From NCBI GenBank assembly GCA_036346395.1, contig JAYEVG010000042.1, positions 62,001 through 126,000 on the forward strand: a stretch of 64,000 nt of DNA, in the 5' to 3' direction. Of the stretch, positions 1-10,920 are shown piece by piece. Position 1 is the stretch's first letter. The number at the start of each line of letters is the position of its first letter. Source of the DNA: Hsuehochloa calcarea. Taxonomy: Eukaryota; Streptophyta; Magnoliopsida; Poales; Poaceae. The position numbers and the translations under genes were made by a program. A model generated the notes under the pieces. That model was not told the DNA's origin. It saw only the letters and a list, made by a program, of their open reading frames with translations, and searched no databases.

Positions 1-205
1 AATTATCACAGACGGTTCTTATTAAGAACCGTCTGTGATACTTCACATACCGTTTTAAATACAAACTGTATGTGATATTTGTAGAGACCACAAACGGTTT
101 TAAATACTAGCAGTTTGTGATAATTCACAGACGGTTCTTAACAAGAACCACTTGTGATAATGTTGTATCGCAGACGGTTTGTGGTTGGAATTGTCTGTGA
201 TATGT
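1..205. repeat. CACTA subterminal repeat array, left block
   Basis: Several copies of CACAGACGGTT or its reverse complement lie here. A near-perfect palindrome occupies about 5-39, with 17-18 base arms meeting at TTATTAA, and weaker copies lie at about 43-70, 87-120, 121-160 and 168-205. The palindromic arrangement would let both strands present the same transposase binding site. Confidence 0.75.
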
Positions 206-1130
206 ATCTCTTAAACACTCATTGCTGCTTCGGCTCCCCGATATGCGTCTTGTTCCCGATGTGTCGTCTTTTCGTCTCCCGCGATGAATTTATTTCTTGT
301 TTTATAAAAATGATCATCCGCCACGAAGATGATTCCCCACATCGCTCTACTCTCAAGCACAAACAAATAGCAATTACAAAAATTGCTCCACACTCTTCTC
401 TCATGACGCCGGCATTAATGGTCTACTTAGCCATTCTGTATGACCACCTTGCCGACCGTACGCTTGCCGATGCTGCCGAAGGACACTGTGCTAACAGTGT
501 CCTCCCTCCTCCGACGGAGGTTATGCCGGAGCATGTGATGGCTACCTTCCGCCGTCTCGACATCCTCCTCTACCACATCTTCCGGGTGGTTTGCCACTTC
601 CAGTGAGCTAACCAAGACATCGATGTATTGCTCGAGGAAGACGATACACGTCTCCAGGAGGATTACTATACGCTTGGAATGCGAAATCGAGATAGCGATC
701 GAATGGGTAGACCATGCCGAGACACCTCGAGCGAGGAAAGAGAGCCTCTAAGCGCATTTCGACTTGGTCCTTGAGTCGGAGTGTCTTTGGGCTACTCTCA
801 AACGAGTGTGTCAATGGGTGGCCGTGTTTCGGGGAACCTACACTGACTTGAACCCTTCGATGCCTACGACGTCGCCTATGAAGAATTGAAGATGGAGAGA
901 GTAGTCACCCTGGGCCGCTAGAAATAAGTTGATCTTTTTTATTTATAATTTTTTTAAAGAAAATCTTTTGTAAGAAGCGGCTAGCCACGCTGTTTGGCCA
1001 TATATAAATACAAAATAAAAAATCTAGTTTGGAGTTGAATTTAATGTTATCTAATGTTGAACATGTTTACTGAATAACGTTTTTAGATCTTACTATCTTC
1101 TATGTATAACGTGTTGAATATTTTTTAACT
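206..1130. other. CACTA interior, no gene recognised
   Basis: Open stretches exist, for example 154-606, but they show no recognisable domain. The second half (about 900-1130) is AT-rich and could be the 5' untranslated or promoter region of the downstream protease-like gene. Nothing else is supported. Confidence 0.4.
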
Positions 1131-2435
1131 ATGGAAGAAACTATCACAGCTGGTTTCGTGGAGACGACTCCACCTCAACCTCTGATTCAGAAGGCCGCCG
1201 CATCGGCTCCCATGGAGACAACGCCGAAGATACAAAAAAAGTGTTCCGAGTCGTCTCCAACGAAGACGCATGGTAGGAGAGGCGCCAAGGACAAATCGAA
1301 GAAGATTAAGCTGCCTATAGTGCCAAAGATACAAGAAAAGTATGATGAGTCGTCTTTCGGGAAGACGTGTGACAGACGAGGCACTAAAGACAAATCGAAG
1401 ATCATTAAGGCGCCTTACGAGCCCGAGATGTTCTGCCTCGGAAGACCGTTGGTCCCCCACACACTATTACCCCACCTTGGATTGGGTTGCGTGAGTTTGC
1501 ATGCCTGGTACATGCGGCACACCGAGATGACAGCAGACGCTACTGGATTCACCGTCAGTTACACGAAGAACCATTTCCTCCATAAGGCGGGCTACATCGT
1601 CATGGCTTCCAAGGCTTATTCTAACTATTCAACCTCAACGCCCTCGACACCTCACTTCTACGATGATGGACACTGTAAGTGTGTACAATCAAGTTCTACA
1701 TTCATGCAATACCGATAAATGTCATAACTCGTTGCTTATGTATAGATACATGATGAAAGAAGCCCGATGATCCTAACAACCGGTGGGTTTTTTCGACCCA
1801 TAGTTGATCTCTGAGCAATGCATCAACGAAGATGCATCCTACGTCGAGAAATACATAACGAGCGGGTTGCTTGCTCATGGTGATAAGGACTACATATTGG
1901 TGCCCTACAACCAGGGGCAAGTGCTTCACTACTTGCTATACAAATTTTATTTGTACATTATATGCAACACGAACTTATGTTTAATGACTATAGCGACATA
2001 CAAGAGTAGGTGGCACTGGATCCTTTTAGTTATTGTACCAAAGTGGAACAAGGTAATATACCTTGATTCCCTAGTCAATAAGAACCACGACTTCACCCTT
2101 GTGCAATAAGTACTCGACAAGTATGCTCATTTCCTCCATACGTAACTATGTTGTTAGTCTTCCTTCATTTGAAATGGCCGAGGATAACTTTTTGGAATCA
2201 CGTAGGGCGTTCAACGCCTATGTTGCCAGGGGAGGGAAACAAAACGAACCGAGCGCCACACTGTGACACAGGAAGTGATATCTGGTACCCACTACAACAC
2301 AATAATTCTATATCACACTTCGTAACCTGGCATCTCGAACTGACTATACATATATATATAATTCTATTTTTGTAGTGCCACTAGCAACTACAAGGCAACA
2401 TATGCGCATTCTATGTTTGCCGTCATATGCAAGAA
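1131..2435 (+). pseudogene. Ulp1-like (C48 family) cysteine protease gene carried by the CACTA element
   Basis: The first exon (1131 to about 1673, donor GTAAGTG) encodes a lysine-rich region with two tandem copies of a roughly 36-residue unit (…RRGAKDKSKKIK… and …RRGTKDKSKIIK…), followed by LGRPLVPHTLLPHL. A second exon from about 1803 encodes a C48-type fold. The catalytic His lies in WHWILLVI (His codon 2014-2016), the Asp in IYLDSL (2065-2067), and the Gln/Cys motif in QGNICAFYVCRHM (Cys codon 2403-2405). C48 enzymes cleave SUMO or ubiquitin-like proteins, and copies captured in grass transposons are common. A stop codon after HW...LVQ (2107-2109), another in the final block (TAG where Gln is expected, about 2382) and frame changes between blocks suggest this copy is dead. 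Exon limits after 2110 are uncertain. Confidence 0.65.
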
Positions 2436-2921
2436 ATCATGGGTGCTAAGCCGAAGGATCTAGAGGTTCATCAATCTCGTAATAATTATTTCCTAATTAT
2501 CAATTTAAATAATATGCTTACTACTTTACTCCTAGCGACAATGTATGACAATTGAATCAACTACATTCGATCTGGACAAACTCTCGGACGTTCGAGGATG
2601 GCACTGCGCCTTCATCAAGTTGGAGATCATTAACCCAAACGGAGAGTTTCACTCTGGTGACACCGATTAATATATGTTCAATTGTAATTCACTTTGAGTT
2701 GTAATTCACTTTGAGTTGTAATTCAATTGTAACTCTAGCGACAATACATGAGCATGCTTTTGTAATTGATTTTGTTTTTTAAATCAATTTGAACTGTTCT
2801 ATATCAAATTAATTGTGATTTATATGTTTGTTACTTGCTTGTTTTCAGAGGGCATGGCTAGCATTTCCTGAGGCTAACCGAAAAATGGAAAAAAAAATAT
2901 TTAGGTATAGAACGAACTATC
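2436..2921. other. CACTA 3' interior, no gene recognised
   Basis: AT-rich sequence following the Ulp1-like block. A short tandem duplication of TTGTAATTCACTTTGAG lies at about 2684-2722. The distal part of the protease gene may extend here: the sequence near 2541-2670 could encode a short tail, but no domain is visible. Confidence 0.4.
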
Positions 2922-3466
2922 ACAAACGGTTTTATAGTATAAACCGTCTGTGAATGCATATTATCACAAATGGCTATCACGAACAACCGTCTGTGATATG
3001 ATTGATATCACAGACTGTTCTTTTTACTAATCGTCTGTGATATTTCTCCAATCACAGACGAGTGGTATATATGACCGTTTGTGATGGCCTACATATCACA
3101 GACGGTTTTATGGTATAAACCGTATGTGAAGGCCTACTATCATAGACGGCTATCGCCAAAAACCGTCTGTGATATACGGGATATCACATATAGTTTTTTT
3201 ACTAACCGTTTGTGATATGTCTCCAATCACAGATGGTTAGTAAAAAAGAACCGTTTGTGATATCCTAAATATCACAGACGGTTATTACATATAACCGTCT
3301 GTGATAGTAGGCCTTCACAGATAATTTCTTTTAAAAACAGTCTATGTTGTTATTTATCACAGACGGCTAAAAATCTGTCTGTGATAACCGCTGGTTATCA
3401 CAAACACATAAAATCAAACGGTTCACAAACCGTCTGTGATGACAGTTTAGAATCGTCTATGATGAC
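2922..3466. repeat. CACTA subterminal repeat array, right block
   Basis: More than ten copies of the ATCACAGACGGTT motif or its complement, many paired as short inverted repeats (for example about 2930-2953, 3100-3125, 3270-3307 and 3410-3440). Density and orientation mirror the block at 1-205. Degenerate copies (CATAGACGG, CACATATAG) show age. Confidence 0.75.
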
Positions 3467-3738
3467 CTTTGTAGTTGTGTGAATAGTACTAGAAAGTTCA
3501 CATGTACACGACACAAAAGCCCATATAGCTCTATAGTGTATATAGTGACAAGATTTGACATTTATTGCCTTGTCAGCATTGCTGCAACTTCGCAGATACA
3601 AAAAGGATTTTTCAATAAAACAACAAACAAAATTAAGGGAAAAAGCATTTAAGGAATGTATCGTAAATACAAGTTAATTTGATTCGCAAAAAAGAGAGTA
3701 GAAGTTATCACAGATAGAAGAACAAAGTTGTCACTTAC

Positions 3739-6700
3739 ATGGTGAAAAATATAACAAAGGCATTCAGGCATAAAGCGAACATTAGAAGCTTCACCCCAAA
3801 TCAGCAAATACAGCCCTATATAAAGAAGCTCTGATTGTTGTGTGGAGGCATTGTTTGGAATTCTGCAATGTGAAAATTCTTTACGATTAACAAGGTTGAT
3901 GATTTTGAGCACCAGATGTGCAACAAACTATTATGTTACTTACTTGATGTTTGACTGCAAATGCAGATATTGGCACCAAGAAGTGTAATTTTCAAATATT
4001 TTCTTCTTCAAGTACATCACTGTAGTACCACATATCTGCAAGTCATATTAGAAGTTCATGAATCAGTTTGACATTGATAAATTTATAGGAACTGAGAATC
4101 ATATGCAAAAGGGCTCCAAGATGTTGAATTGATTAAATATTAGTGAGATAAAAAGAAGTTTCAAAGAAAGATTTACCACATGATTGTGTCTTTCACCCTG
4201 GTGGGTACCACCCCCTTTTCTCATATCAATGTTGGCAAGCAGCAAAATCAAATGCTCCTTTTGATTCTCCACATTGCCTTTCTACAACAATAAAATAAAA
4301 TAAAACGCTAAACAAATAACGAAGAACGCATTCACAGAGAACCTTGGCGCCCAGCCACCCAACTCGAAAACCACCGTGTTATTTTGTAACTGGAGCACAG
4401 TAGAGTTAACAGAACATTTTTTCCCGTTAAGTACAGAAACTATAGGTAGAATGAAATAAATTAATTTAGTTAACATGCCATTTTTATATATTATTATTTA
4501 TAGCGTAATTCATATTTTTTTTATATTATTATTTATAGCGCAATTCAGGAATAAGTGAAGTCAAATTATATACATAGCAGATATCTTTACTTGGAGTTAA
4601 AAATAAGTACTTATATGATATAACCCCACGGTGTATGTTTCCAATGCCATAAGCATTAAATTTCTGGATTACATGCCAAACTAAGTACTAAAGCTACTAA
4701 ATTTTGCAAACAAATCTCCGGAATTGATTTAGAATTTTTTTTCTCTAAAAGATGGAAATAAGTCATCACAATAAAAAAATTTGGAAAATCGGAAATTTCC
4801 CTATCATGCAGTGATGAGAGATTTGGATCAGGTAAGCTAATAGACTTGAGTCTAGAAAAAGAATTCAAGTATAGTTTAGTTTGTACCTGAAATCCAAATG
4901 TTTGCCACAGCCAATCAAGCAAATCAGGAACGAAATGTCTATTTTTCTTTTCAGACATGGAAGTTGGATCTGGCCTTGGCATTGGAAGGTTCTCTATCGT
5001 GCGGAGAAGCTCCGCTGCTGCTTTTATCTGCAGTTTTCACATCACAATAAAATCATTCATACTACATGTGGTACCTACGAAAGCATCCGAGATGAAACTT
5101 AAGGTATATGACCTCAGGAATTTCCATTACTGGTTGTGTGGGACCAGAAATATTAAGTGGTAGAATGTTGTAGTGTGAATAGGAAGCTTTCACCTTTTCA
5201 ACCCCTTTAGCGTACTTATCAAACTGCAAAACAATTCTTCCAAGTTATCATATTTCATGACGTGCGGAAAGTGGAGTGTCTTGGAAGTATTTGTAATTGA
5301 TGGATGTACAACCTCAGGGTGATATTTTTCAGGTGTCACTGTTTTTAGCACATCATACAGGACAGACGCAATCTGATAGTATCTAGCCATCTCATCCCTA
5401 TGTTACCCAAAAATAGTAATAATAAGTGAACATAGCTTAAGGATGACAATTTGTACAAAAAAGATTGCCAATGCTATGCAACTCTGGTCAGTCTTACGGT
5501 TTTCTCATTTGAAGACCCTCAAGATTTTCACTACAATACTGCTCATAGAACCTTTCAATCTCTTTTGCATCAGTTGACGCAAGCTTGCGCTTTGTATCTT
5601 GTTCATCCTGTCAAATAACAAACGTCAAACATGTGGAGGCACATGTATCACTGCTTTCGAAAGCCAGCTGGAGTAATTAGCATACTGAGCCTTTTTACTC
5701 TCTGAGTTACAAACAACCCACAATAGAATAATGATTCTATTTGAGTTTGATATTACTCTTATACATGAGCACCTAATTTCAGATTATTCTTTTAAAAAGG
5801 CGAAATTATATAACTTCCCACTCCACAAAGTCTTGCCAGAAACTAACGGAGACTACTTGGTTTCTGCATGAATAACGAAATGCCAAGTTTACAGGAAACA
5901 TTGTCTCAGCTCGTACCAAGACCATCACCGGTAACTAAATGCAAAGAACAGGCAACCAAGTGGTACCTGGTTTTGTACCAATTTTAGAAACACTAGTTCT
6001 GAGTCCTCTGGAGATATGGTAAAACTAATTGGCAAAATCCTCTATAGTCCGCTTAAACCAAGGTTTCGATGCTGCATGTTTACATTAGGGTCAATAAATT
6101 CAGCAAAGGAATCAATATGAAAAAGTAACATGTTCTAATCTTCTTTAATTATATTATTTGGCCAGTCAAATTTATCATGACATAACTTCTTCTAATCTTT
6201 TTTAATAAGATTACTTGGCCAGTCAAATTTATCATAATGCCTGACATATTATAAGAGATAATCATAGAGATGATTGTATCACGGCAATATTTATGAGTTA
6301 TAGAATAAATGTTATTATATTCCTTGGATGAATTATCATTTATAAATATTAGCAAATATGTAACTTATTGGTGAAACTCTTTAATAGTTGTATGATATCA
6401 TTCTAAAATGATCTATGGTCGGATGTCACTGGTCGGGACACTAGTGACTTATAGACCAGAACATGTATTAATTGAAGACCACGTTTCACCGGTCATAGAT
6501 ATGTGGGATATCGAATCAAGAGTGTGAGCACATGTTAGAGAACATGATGTTGGATTGACCCACCTTTAGACAATATTGAGATTGTTATGTTTTTATGTGT
6601 CATCAGCTAATCTTAAGCAATGATGATGTATAATCCTTAGACTTGAGATCAACATGGTTTCCTACATGCATAATAGTACACTTAGCGGTTACCAATCACT

Positions 6701-8693
6701 ACTCCGTAACTGGGTAGTTCTAAAGGTAGCTTTCGGGTATGCTACCAAATATGTGGAGGGATGTGACTAGTCGGATATGTGATTTGCCCCTCCTATCATA
6801 ACAGGAGAATATCTCTGGGCCCCTCAATATGCTCGAATAAAGGAAGTGCATGGTTGTGCCACAAGTGATCGAAGAGTCAACCACATGATGTTATCAATCA
6901 CTAGATTGAGAAAAGATTGAACAGTCCATGGATAACATATATCTCACCTAGAGTTCGATCAGATATCGTGAGGCAAAAAGAGAATACACAAACAGATCGC
7001 TTAGCCTGACCAGATACGAACTGGTCGCATGGGGATACACACTAGTCGTGAACTGGCCGTACATGACTTCAAACTGGTCGACGAACTGGTCGTAAGGTGT
7101 TACGAACTGGTCGTGACCAAATGCGAGCTGGTTGTAATGAGTTACGAACTGGTCGTGAGTGATAAAGACCTGGTCGCAAATCATGTTGCATAAGGTTCGT
7201 CCGATTTGATCTTTATGTGTATTCAGAAGTCGCTATGTACTGCTAGAAACCACAACCGACTTGTAATCGGAAAGAGTTTCAGGTCCACGACCGATTACGC
7301 ACGAACCTATAGGGTTATACGCTTAACGGGTTGGAACAAGCTAGTTCAGATTAGGTTCGTTATGGGCTCTTTATAACGGGAGATACTAGGGCTTTTGGGA
7401 AAAGAGTTGCACCACCCACAGAAACTCTAGTCGCCACCTCCCCGAAGGCTTTGTCATACGCGTTGGTGCTAGCACACTAGCGTACGACGTCCCACCTCGG
7501 AACTTGTGGATACCGTAGAGACGCTGCTGCGATTGATGCTGCGCTAATCGAGGACGATCCGCGACCTACGTAGGCAACACGGGAAGTTGCTGGAAGAGAC
7601 GATCAGTGGCCAAGCACATTGGACAATTGACTATTTTTCCGCTGCACTATGCATCTAGTGATAACGATTTATGATCTCTTATTCGCATGATTTCCTAGTT
7701 TACGCGGTAGAATTTTGAATTGTGCACTAGTGTAGCCTACCTGTTTCCATCAAGATCAACATAATTCTCAATTTTTTTTTTTTTTGCCGTTGATGAGTAG
7801 ATAGCTGAGTTATGGCATTGACAGTTTAGCATCAAGCGTCGGCATACCTTTTCCAGCCTATGCAACAGATACGTTTTGAATTGCCGGACTCCACGTCCTC
7901 TTGAGTTTGGATCCATAGTGTGAGCCTTCTCGTACGCGGTAAACCGGCCTAGTTGAGCAAGCACGAGAAACCGCACACAGTCATAACAAGAAGACAGATA
8001 GGGGAAACAGAGGAGGAAAAACAGAGGTACATGAATTAAAAAAAAAATTGTCGATCAACGAAGCAACATGACAAACATACACAAGCTTCTTCTTTTTTGT
8101 AAATTTTAGCAAAACAAAAGTTATAGCTAAATAGAAATAAATTATAATTTTGTATTCATGTACCCTTTGGGAACGCCGTTTGATTTACTAGCTGTGAAAT
8201 GTGAATGTGATGCTCTGTTTTACTTGGGCAAAAAATATTGTCAATGAAGCAAACAGTAAGCATTCGTGCAGCCAGGTGAGACGAAGGTGGAGGTAGGAGC
8301 AGCGTGCGTGTGTATCATGTATGCAACTGGTACTAACTATTGCGTGTGTAAAATGTAGTACGCACAGAGGTATGCGACGCGCGGGTTCTCCTCCTCGATC
8401 TCGTTGGCGGCGCGGAGGATGGGGACGATGAGCGCGAGGGAGGAGGGGACGAGCTCGCTCAAATCCTTGATGGCATCCCCGCCCTCCTCGCCGGAGTAAC
8501 CCTCTGGACGCATGGTGAGCTCCCGCGAGAAGTCCTGCAGCAGCGACGGCTGCGGCCGCGACATCACGCTCAAATCCATGATGGCATCCCCGCCCTCCTC
8601 GCCGGAGTAGCCCTCCGGCCGCATGGTGGGTGGCCGCGAGAAGCCCCGCCACAGCGACTGCTGCGGCCGTGACATCCCGCCACCGCTCGACAT
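3739..8693 (-). CDS. Callose (1,3-beta-glucan) synthase, GSL family, 5' nine exons
   Basis: Plant callose synthases are large plasma-membrane enzymes that polymerise UDP-glucose into 1,3-beta-glucan for cell plates, plasmodesmata and wound walls. Nine exons are read on the minus strand: 8693-8366, 7948-7848, 5607-5498, 5397-5313, 5223-5113, 5027-4887, 4281-4177, 4035-3944 and 3862-3739. All have GT donors and AG acceptors, and all phases agree, giving 1197 nt (399 codons) with no stop. Family motifs in order are LVPSSLALIVPILRAANEIE, RVAYLCRFTAYEKAHTMDP, GRGVRQFKTYLL, ARYYQIASVLYDVLKTVTPE, ILPLNISGPTQPVMEIPE, LLDWLWQTFGFQ, EHLILLLANIDMR and LLYIGLYLLIWGEASNVRFM. This covers the N-terminal Vta1-like region and the start of FKS1 domain 1; a full protein would be near 1,800-1,950 residues. 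The start at MSSGGG fits the family. The 3' part is absent from the window because exon 9 is followed by intron and then the CACTA element. Exon 1 holds an in-frame 37-residue duplication. The gene is either interrupted but spliceable, or truncated. Confidence 0.9.
5608..7847 (-). other. Callose synthase intron 2 with an insertion-like block
   Basis: This intron is about 2.2 kb, against roughly 90-420 bases for most of the neighbouring introns. The segment from about 6400 to 7735 differs in composition and ends in plant-LTR-like sequence (TTCCGCTGCACTATGCATC near 7638), with a TATA-like CTCTTTATAACGGG near 7369. It could be a solo LTR, perhaps Ty1/copia, but I could not fix its ends or a target duplication. 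A roughly 30-base direct duplication (TTGGCCAGTCAAATTTATCAT) lies at about 6158-6178 and 6213-6233. Confidence 0.45.
7005..7185. repeat. Degenerate tandem repeat with ACGAACTGGTCGT core
   Basis: About eight imperfect copies of a roughly 20-25 base unit containing (A/T)ACGAACTGGTCGT follow one another. The spacers vary in length. It lies inside the insertion-like block of callose synthase intron 2. No protein is encoded. Confidence 0.6.
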
Positions 8694-9540
8694 GCCGCCT
8701 TGCCGAGGCCGCCGCGGACGACGCGATGGTGGTGATCAGCTGGAGAATCGGTGGTGGCGGTGGTGGTGAGGAAGGGAAGGGAAAGGAGCGGAGGGTAGCA
8801 AGGCATCTTCTTAAGAGGAGAGGAGAGGACAAGAGGGCTCTAATAAGCAGTGGGTAGATGCTGAGGAGAGTGTGTGAGTGTGGAGTGCGCTTTCTCGCTT
8901 TGGCTTTGGCTTTCGTGGGGAGTTGGGAATCTGGGCTGGCCGACGAGGGAAGCAAGGAATTGGAATTGGAGCGCAGGTAGGAAGACGGAGGGGACAGGCC
9001 GGACTGACAGGTGGTCGCTTTTTGTTCCTCTTTTTTTCTTTTTTTTTTTCATTCGTGGGTATTGTACTCTTTTTTAAAAAAAATAAAATAAAAAATATTC
9101 CTCTCTTCGCCTGCTTCATGTGGGTAGTAGCAGTGCTTCGTGTCTTGCATGTAGTCACCGTACTGCGTAGCTAAGGGTACTCCAAACAAACAAATTTGCT
9201 TCTTACTTAGCTTACAACATATCAACTTTTTGGTTAGGTGGAAGATAGAGAAGAACTTTAATATTCATGCAAATACCAATCTTTTTTAGGAAACTAAGGT
9301 TCTCGTATTAATCTTTTATTCATTGGGGAGTTTGTTATCAAATTTGTGGGGTTACGTAGTATCAATTTTTGAGAGATCCATGCAATAAGTGGGACCCTGT
9401 AGTATCAACCTTTAGTATCACATCATTGGGATGGCTGTTTCTAAAATTTCACCTAACCACTCTCTCTTTTAGTATTAAGGTTTAGTATCAAACTAACTAT
9501 TGATAGTACCCTAGAGTACTAGCTAGGATCAGAAGCTTGC
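8694..9540 (-). promoter_or_regulatory. Upstream region of the callose synthase gene
   Basis: Sequence 5' of the MSSGGG start. Read in gene orientation it has purine/pyrimidine tracts (the plus strand shows AAGAGGAGAGGAGAGGAC near 8813) typical of plant 5' untranslated leaders, and a poly-T/A tract at about 9028-9095. No clear TATA box was found. The same block recurs at about 9870-10920, so this is the inner copy of a tandem duplication. Confidence 0.4.
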
Positions 9541-10920
9541 TTAGGAGGCCGTCTTCTTTCAAAAAAGATCATGTTTGAACATGACAGTAGTGTTCGGAAC
9601 CGGCCCTCGAGAAGTCCATTGGTTCTCCTCCTCGATCTCTTTGGCGGCGCAGAGGATGGGGACAATGGGCGCGAGGGAGGAGGGGACGAGCTCTCTCTCC
9701 TCTATGATGGCATCCCCGCCCTCCTCGCCGAAGTAGCCCTCTGGCCACATGGTGAGCGCCCACGAGAAGCCCCGCCGCAGCGACGGCTGCGGCCGCGACA
9801 TCCCGCCACCGCTCGACATGCTACCTCACCGTGGCCGCCGCGGACGACGCGATGGTGGTGATCAGCTGGAGAGTCGGTGGCGGTGAGGAATGGAAGGGAA
9901 GGGAGTGGAGCGGGGCAATGCATCTTTTTAAAGGGAGAGGAGAGGAGAGGAGAGGAGAGCTCTAGTAGGCCGTGTGTTGATGCTGAGGAGAGAGTGTGTG
10001 TGTGGAGTGCGCTTTTCGCTTTATGGCTTTGGCTTTGGGGTGATTAGCTCGTTCTTCCCTTTCTTTCTCTTGTTTTCTTTTAAGTGGTCTACGGGGGAAT
10101 TGGGATGACCGATTTGGGAAGCAAAGAATTGGATTTGGGGCAAAGGTGAGAGAAGGAAGGCAGAGGGGACGAGCCGGACTGACAAGTGGGGCCAGTGGTG
10201 GCTTTCTTCGCCTTTTGTTCTTTTTCTAAAAAATTGGGGTTTTTGTGCTTTTTAAAAATAAATTATATTCCTCTCTTCCCCCTGCTTCGTGATAGTAATA
10301 GTGCTTGTGCTTTGCATGTGTACGTAGCTAAGGGTACTCTCAACAATCAAATTTTCTTGATATTCTTCTTTTTTTTTTTTTGGCTCAGTAGGAAGACGGA
10401 GGTGATGCCGACAAGTGGGCTAGGTGGTGCCTTTTTGTTCTTTTTTTAATTAGGGGTTTTGTGCTTTAAAAAAAATATTCGTCTCCTCCGCTGCTTCATG
10501 TTAGTAGCAGCAGCAGTGCTTTGTGCCTTGTATGTCGCTACCGCACTGTGTAGCTAAGGACACTCTCAACAAGCAAATTTACTTAATACCTGGGCTATGA
10601 CATGTCAATTTTTTGGTGAGGTGGAAGAAAGAGAGAGAAGAAATTTGATACTTATGTAAGTATCAAGCCTTTTTAGGAAACAAGCATTTTAGCATCAAAC
10701 CTTTATGCATTGGGGAGTTTGTTACCAAATTTGTGGGTCATGTAGTATTAATTTTTGAGATCAATGCAACAAGTGGGGACTATAGTATCAAGCTTTAGTG
10801 TCGGATCATTGACATGGTTGTTTCTAAAATCTAACAATTCTCTCTTCGAGTATCCAGGTTTAGTATCAAACTATTGGAATTGCCCTAACTGGAGTACTAG
10901 CTAGGATCCGAAGCTTGCTA
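8700..10920. repeat. Tandem duplication of callose synthase exon 1 and upstream region
   Basis: The inner unit (about 8370-9545) and outer unit (about 9620-10920) share, in order, exon 1, the purine-rich leader, a poly-T tract, the block CTGCTTCATGT…GTAGCTAAGG and the block ending TACTAGCTAGGATC…GAAGCTTGCT (9512-9541 and 10892-10920). Within the outer unit the middle part is repeated again (about 10190-10340 and 10390-10560), giving three copies of the GTAGCTAAGG block at about 9166, 10324 and 10551. Copies differ by substitutions and small indels, so the duplication is not recent. Confidence 0.75.
9620..9819 (-). pseudogene. Orphan duplicate of callose synthase exon 1
   Basis: On the minus strand MSSGGGMSRPQPSLRRGF is followed by WPEGYFGEEGGDAI and LVPSSLAPIVPIL. 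This is clearly a second copy of exon 1 lying upstream of the main one. It lacks the 37-residue internal repeat of the main copy and stops matching after EEEN (about 9625), before the splice donor, so it cannot be spliced as exon 1. Substitutions such as RAANE to CAAKE suggest relaxed constraint. Confidence 0.8.

Larger units (their letters stand above)
1..3479 (+). mobile_element. CACTA (En/Spm-like) DNA transposon, left end outside or at the window edge
   Basis: Dense copies of an ATCACAGACGGTT motif, in both orientations, occupy 1-205 and about 2922-3466 and flank a low-copy interior with a protease-like gene. Such arrays are the usual subterminal repeats of grass CACTA elements, where the element's own transposase binds. 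The right end is probably near 3479, where TTTGTAGTTGTG resembles a degenerate reverse complement of a CACTACAAA terminus. No transposase (TNPD-like) gene is seen, so this copy is probably non-autonomous or internally deleted. It abuts intron 9 of the callose synthase gene to its right. A MULE is an alternative because some MULEs also carry Ulp1-like genes, but the subterminal array favours CACTA. The left terminus and the target duplication cannot be checked here. Confidence 0.75.

Noticed and set aside
1..3479. Tandem repeat array or CRISPR-like array
   Set aside because: Repeats alternate in orientation, have no uniform spacers and flank a plant transposon interior.
8188..8955. 255-codon open frame on the minus strand
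   Set aside because: Shadow of callose synthase exon 1 in another frame; no family features, Pro/His/Arg-rich.
10186..10449. Hydrophobic 87-codon open frame
   Set aside because: Phe-rich translation of poly-T tracts in the duplicated callose synthase upstream region.
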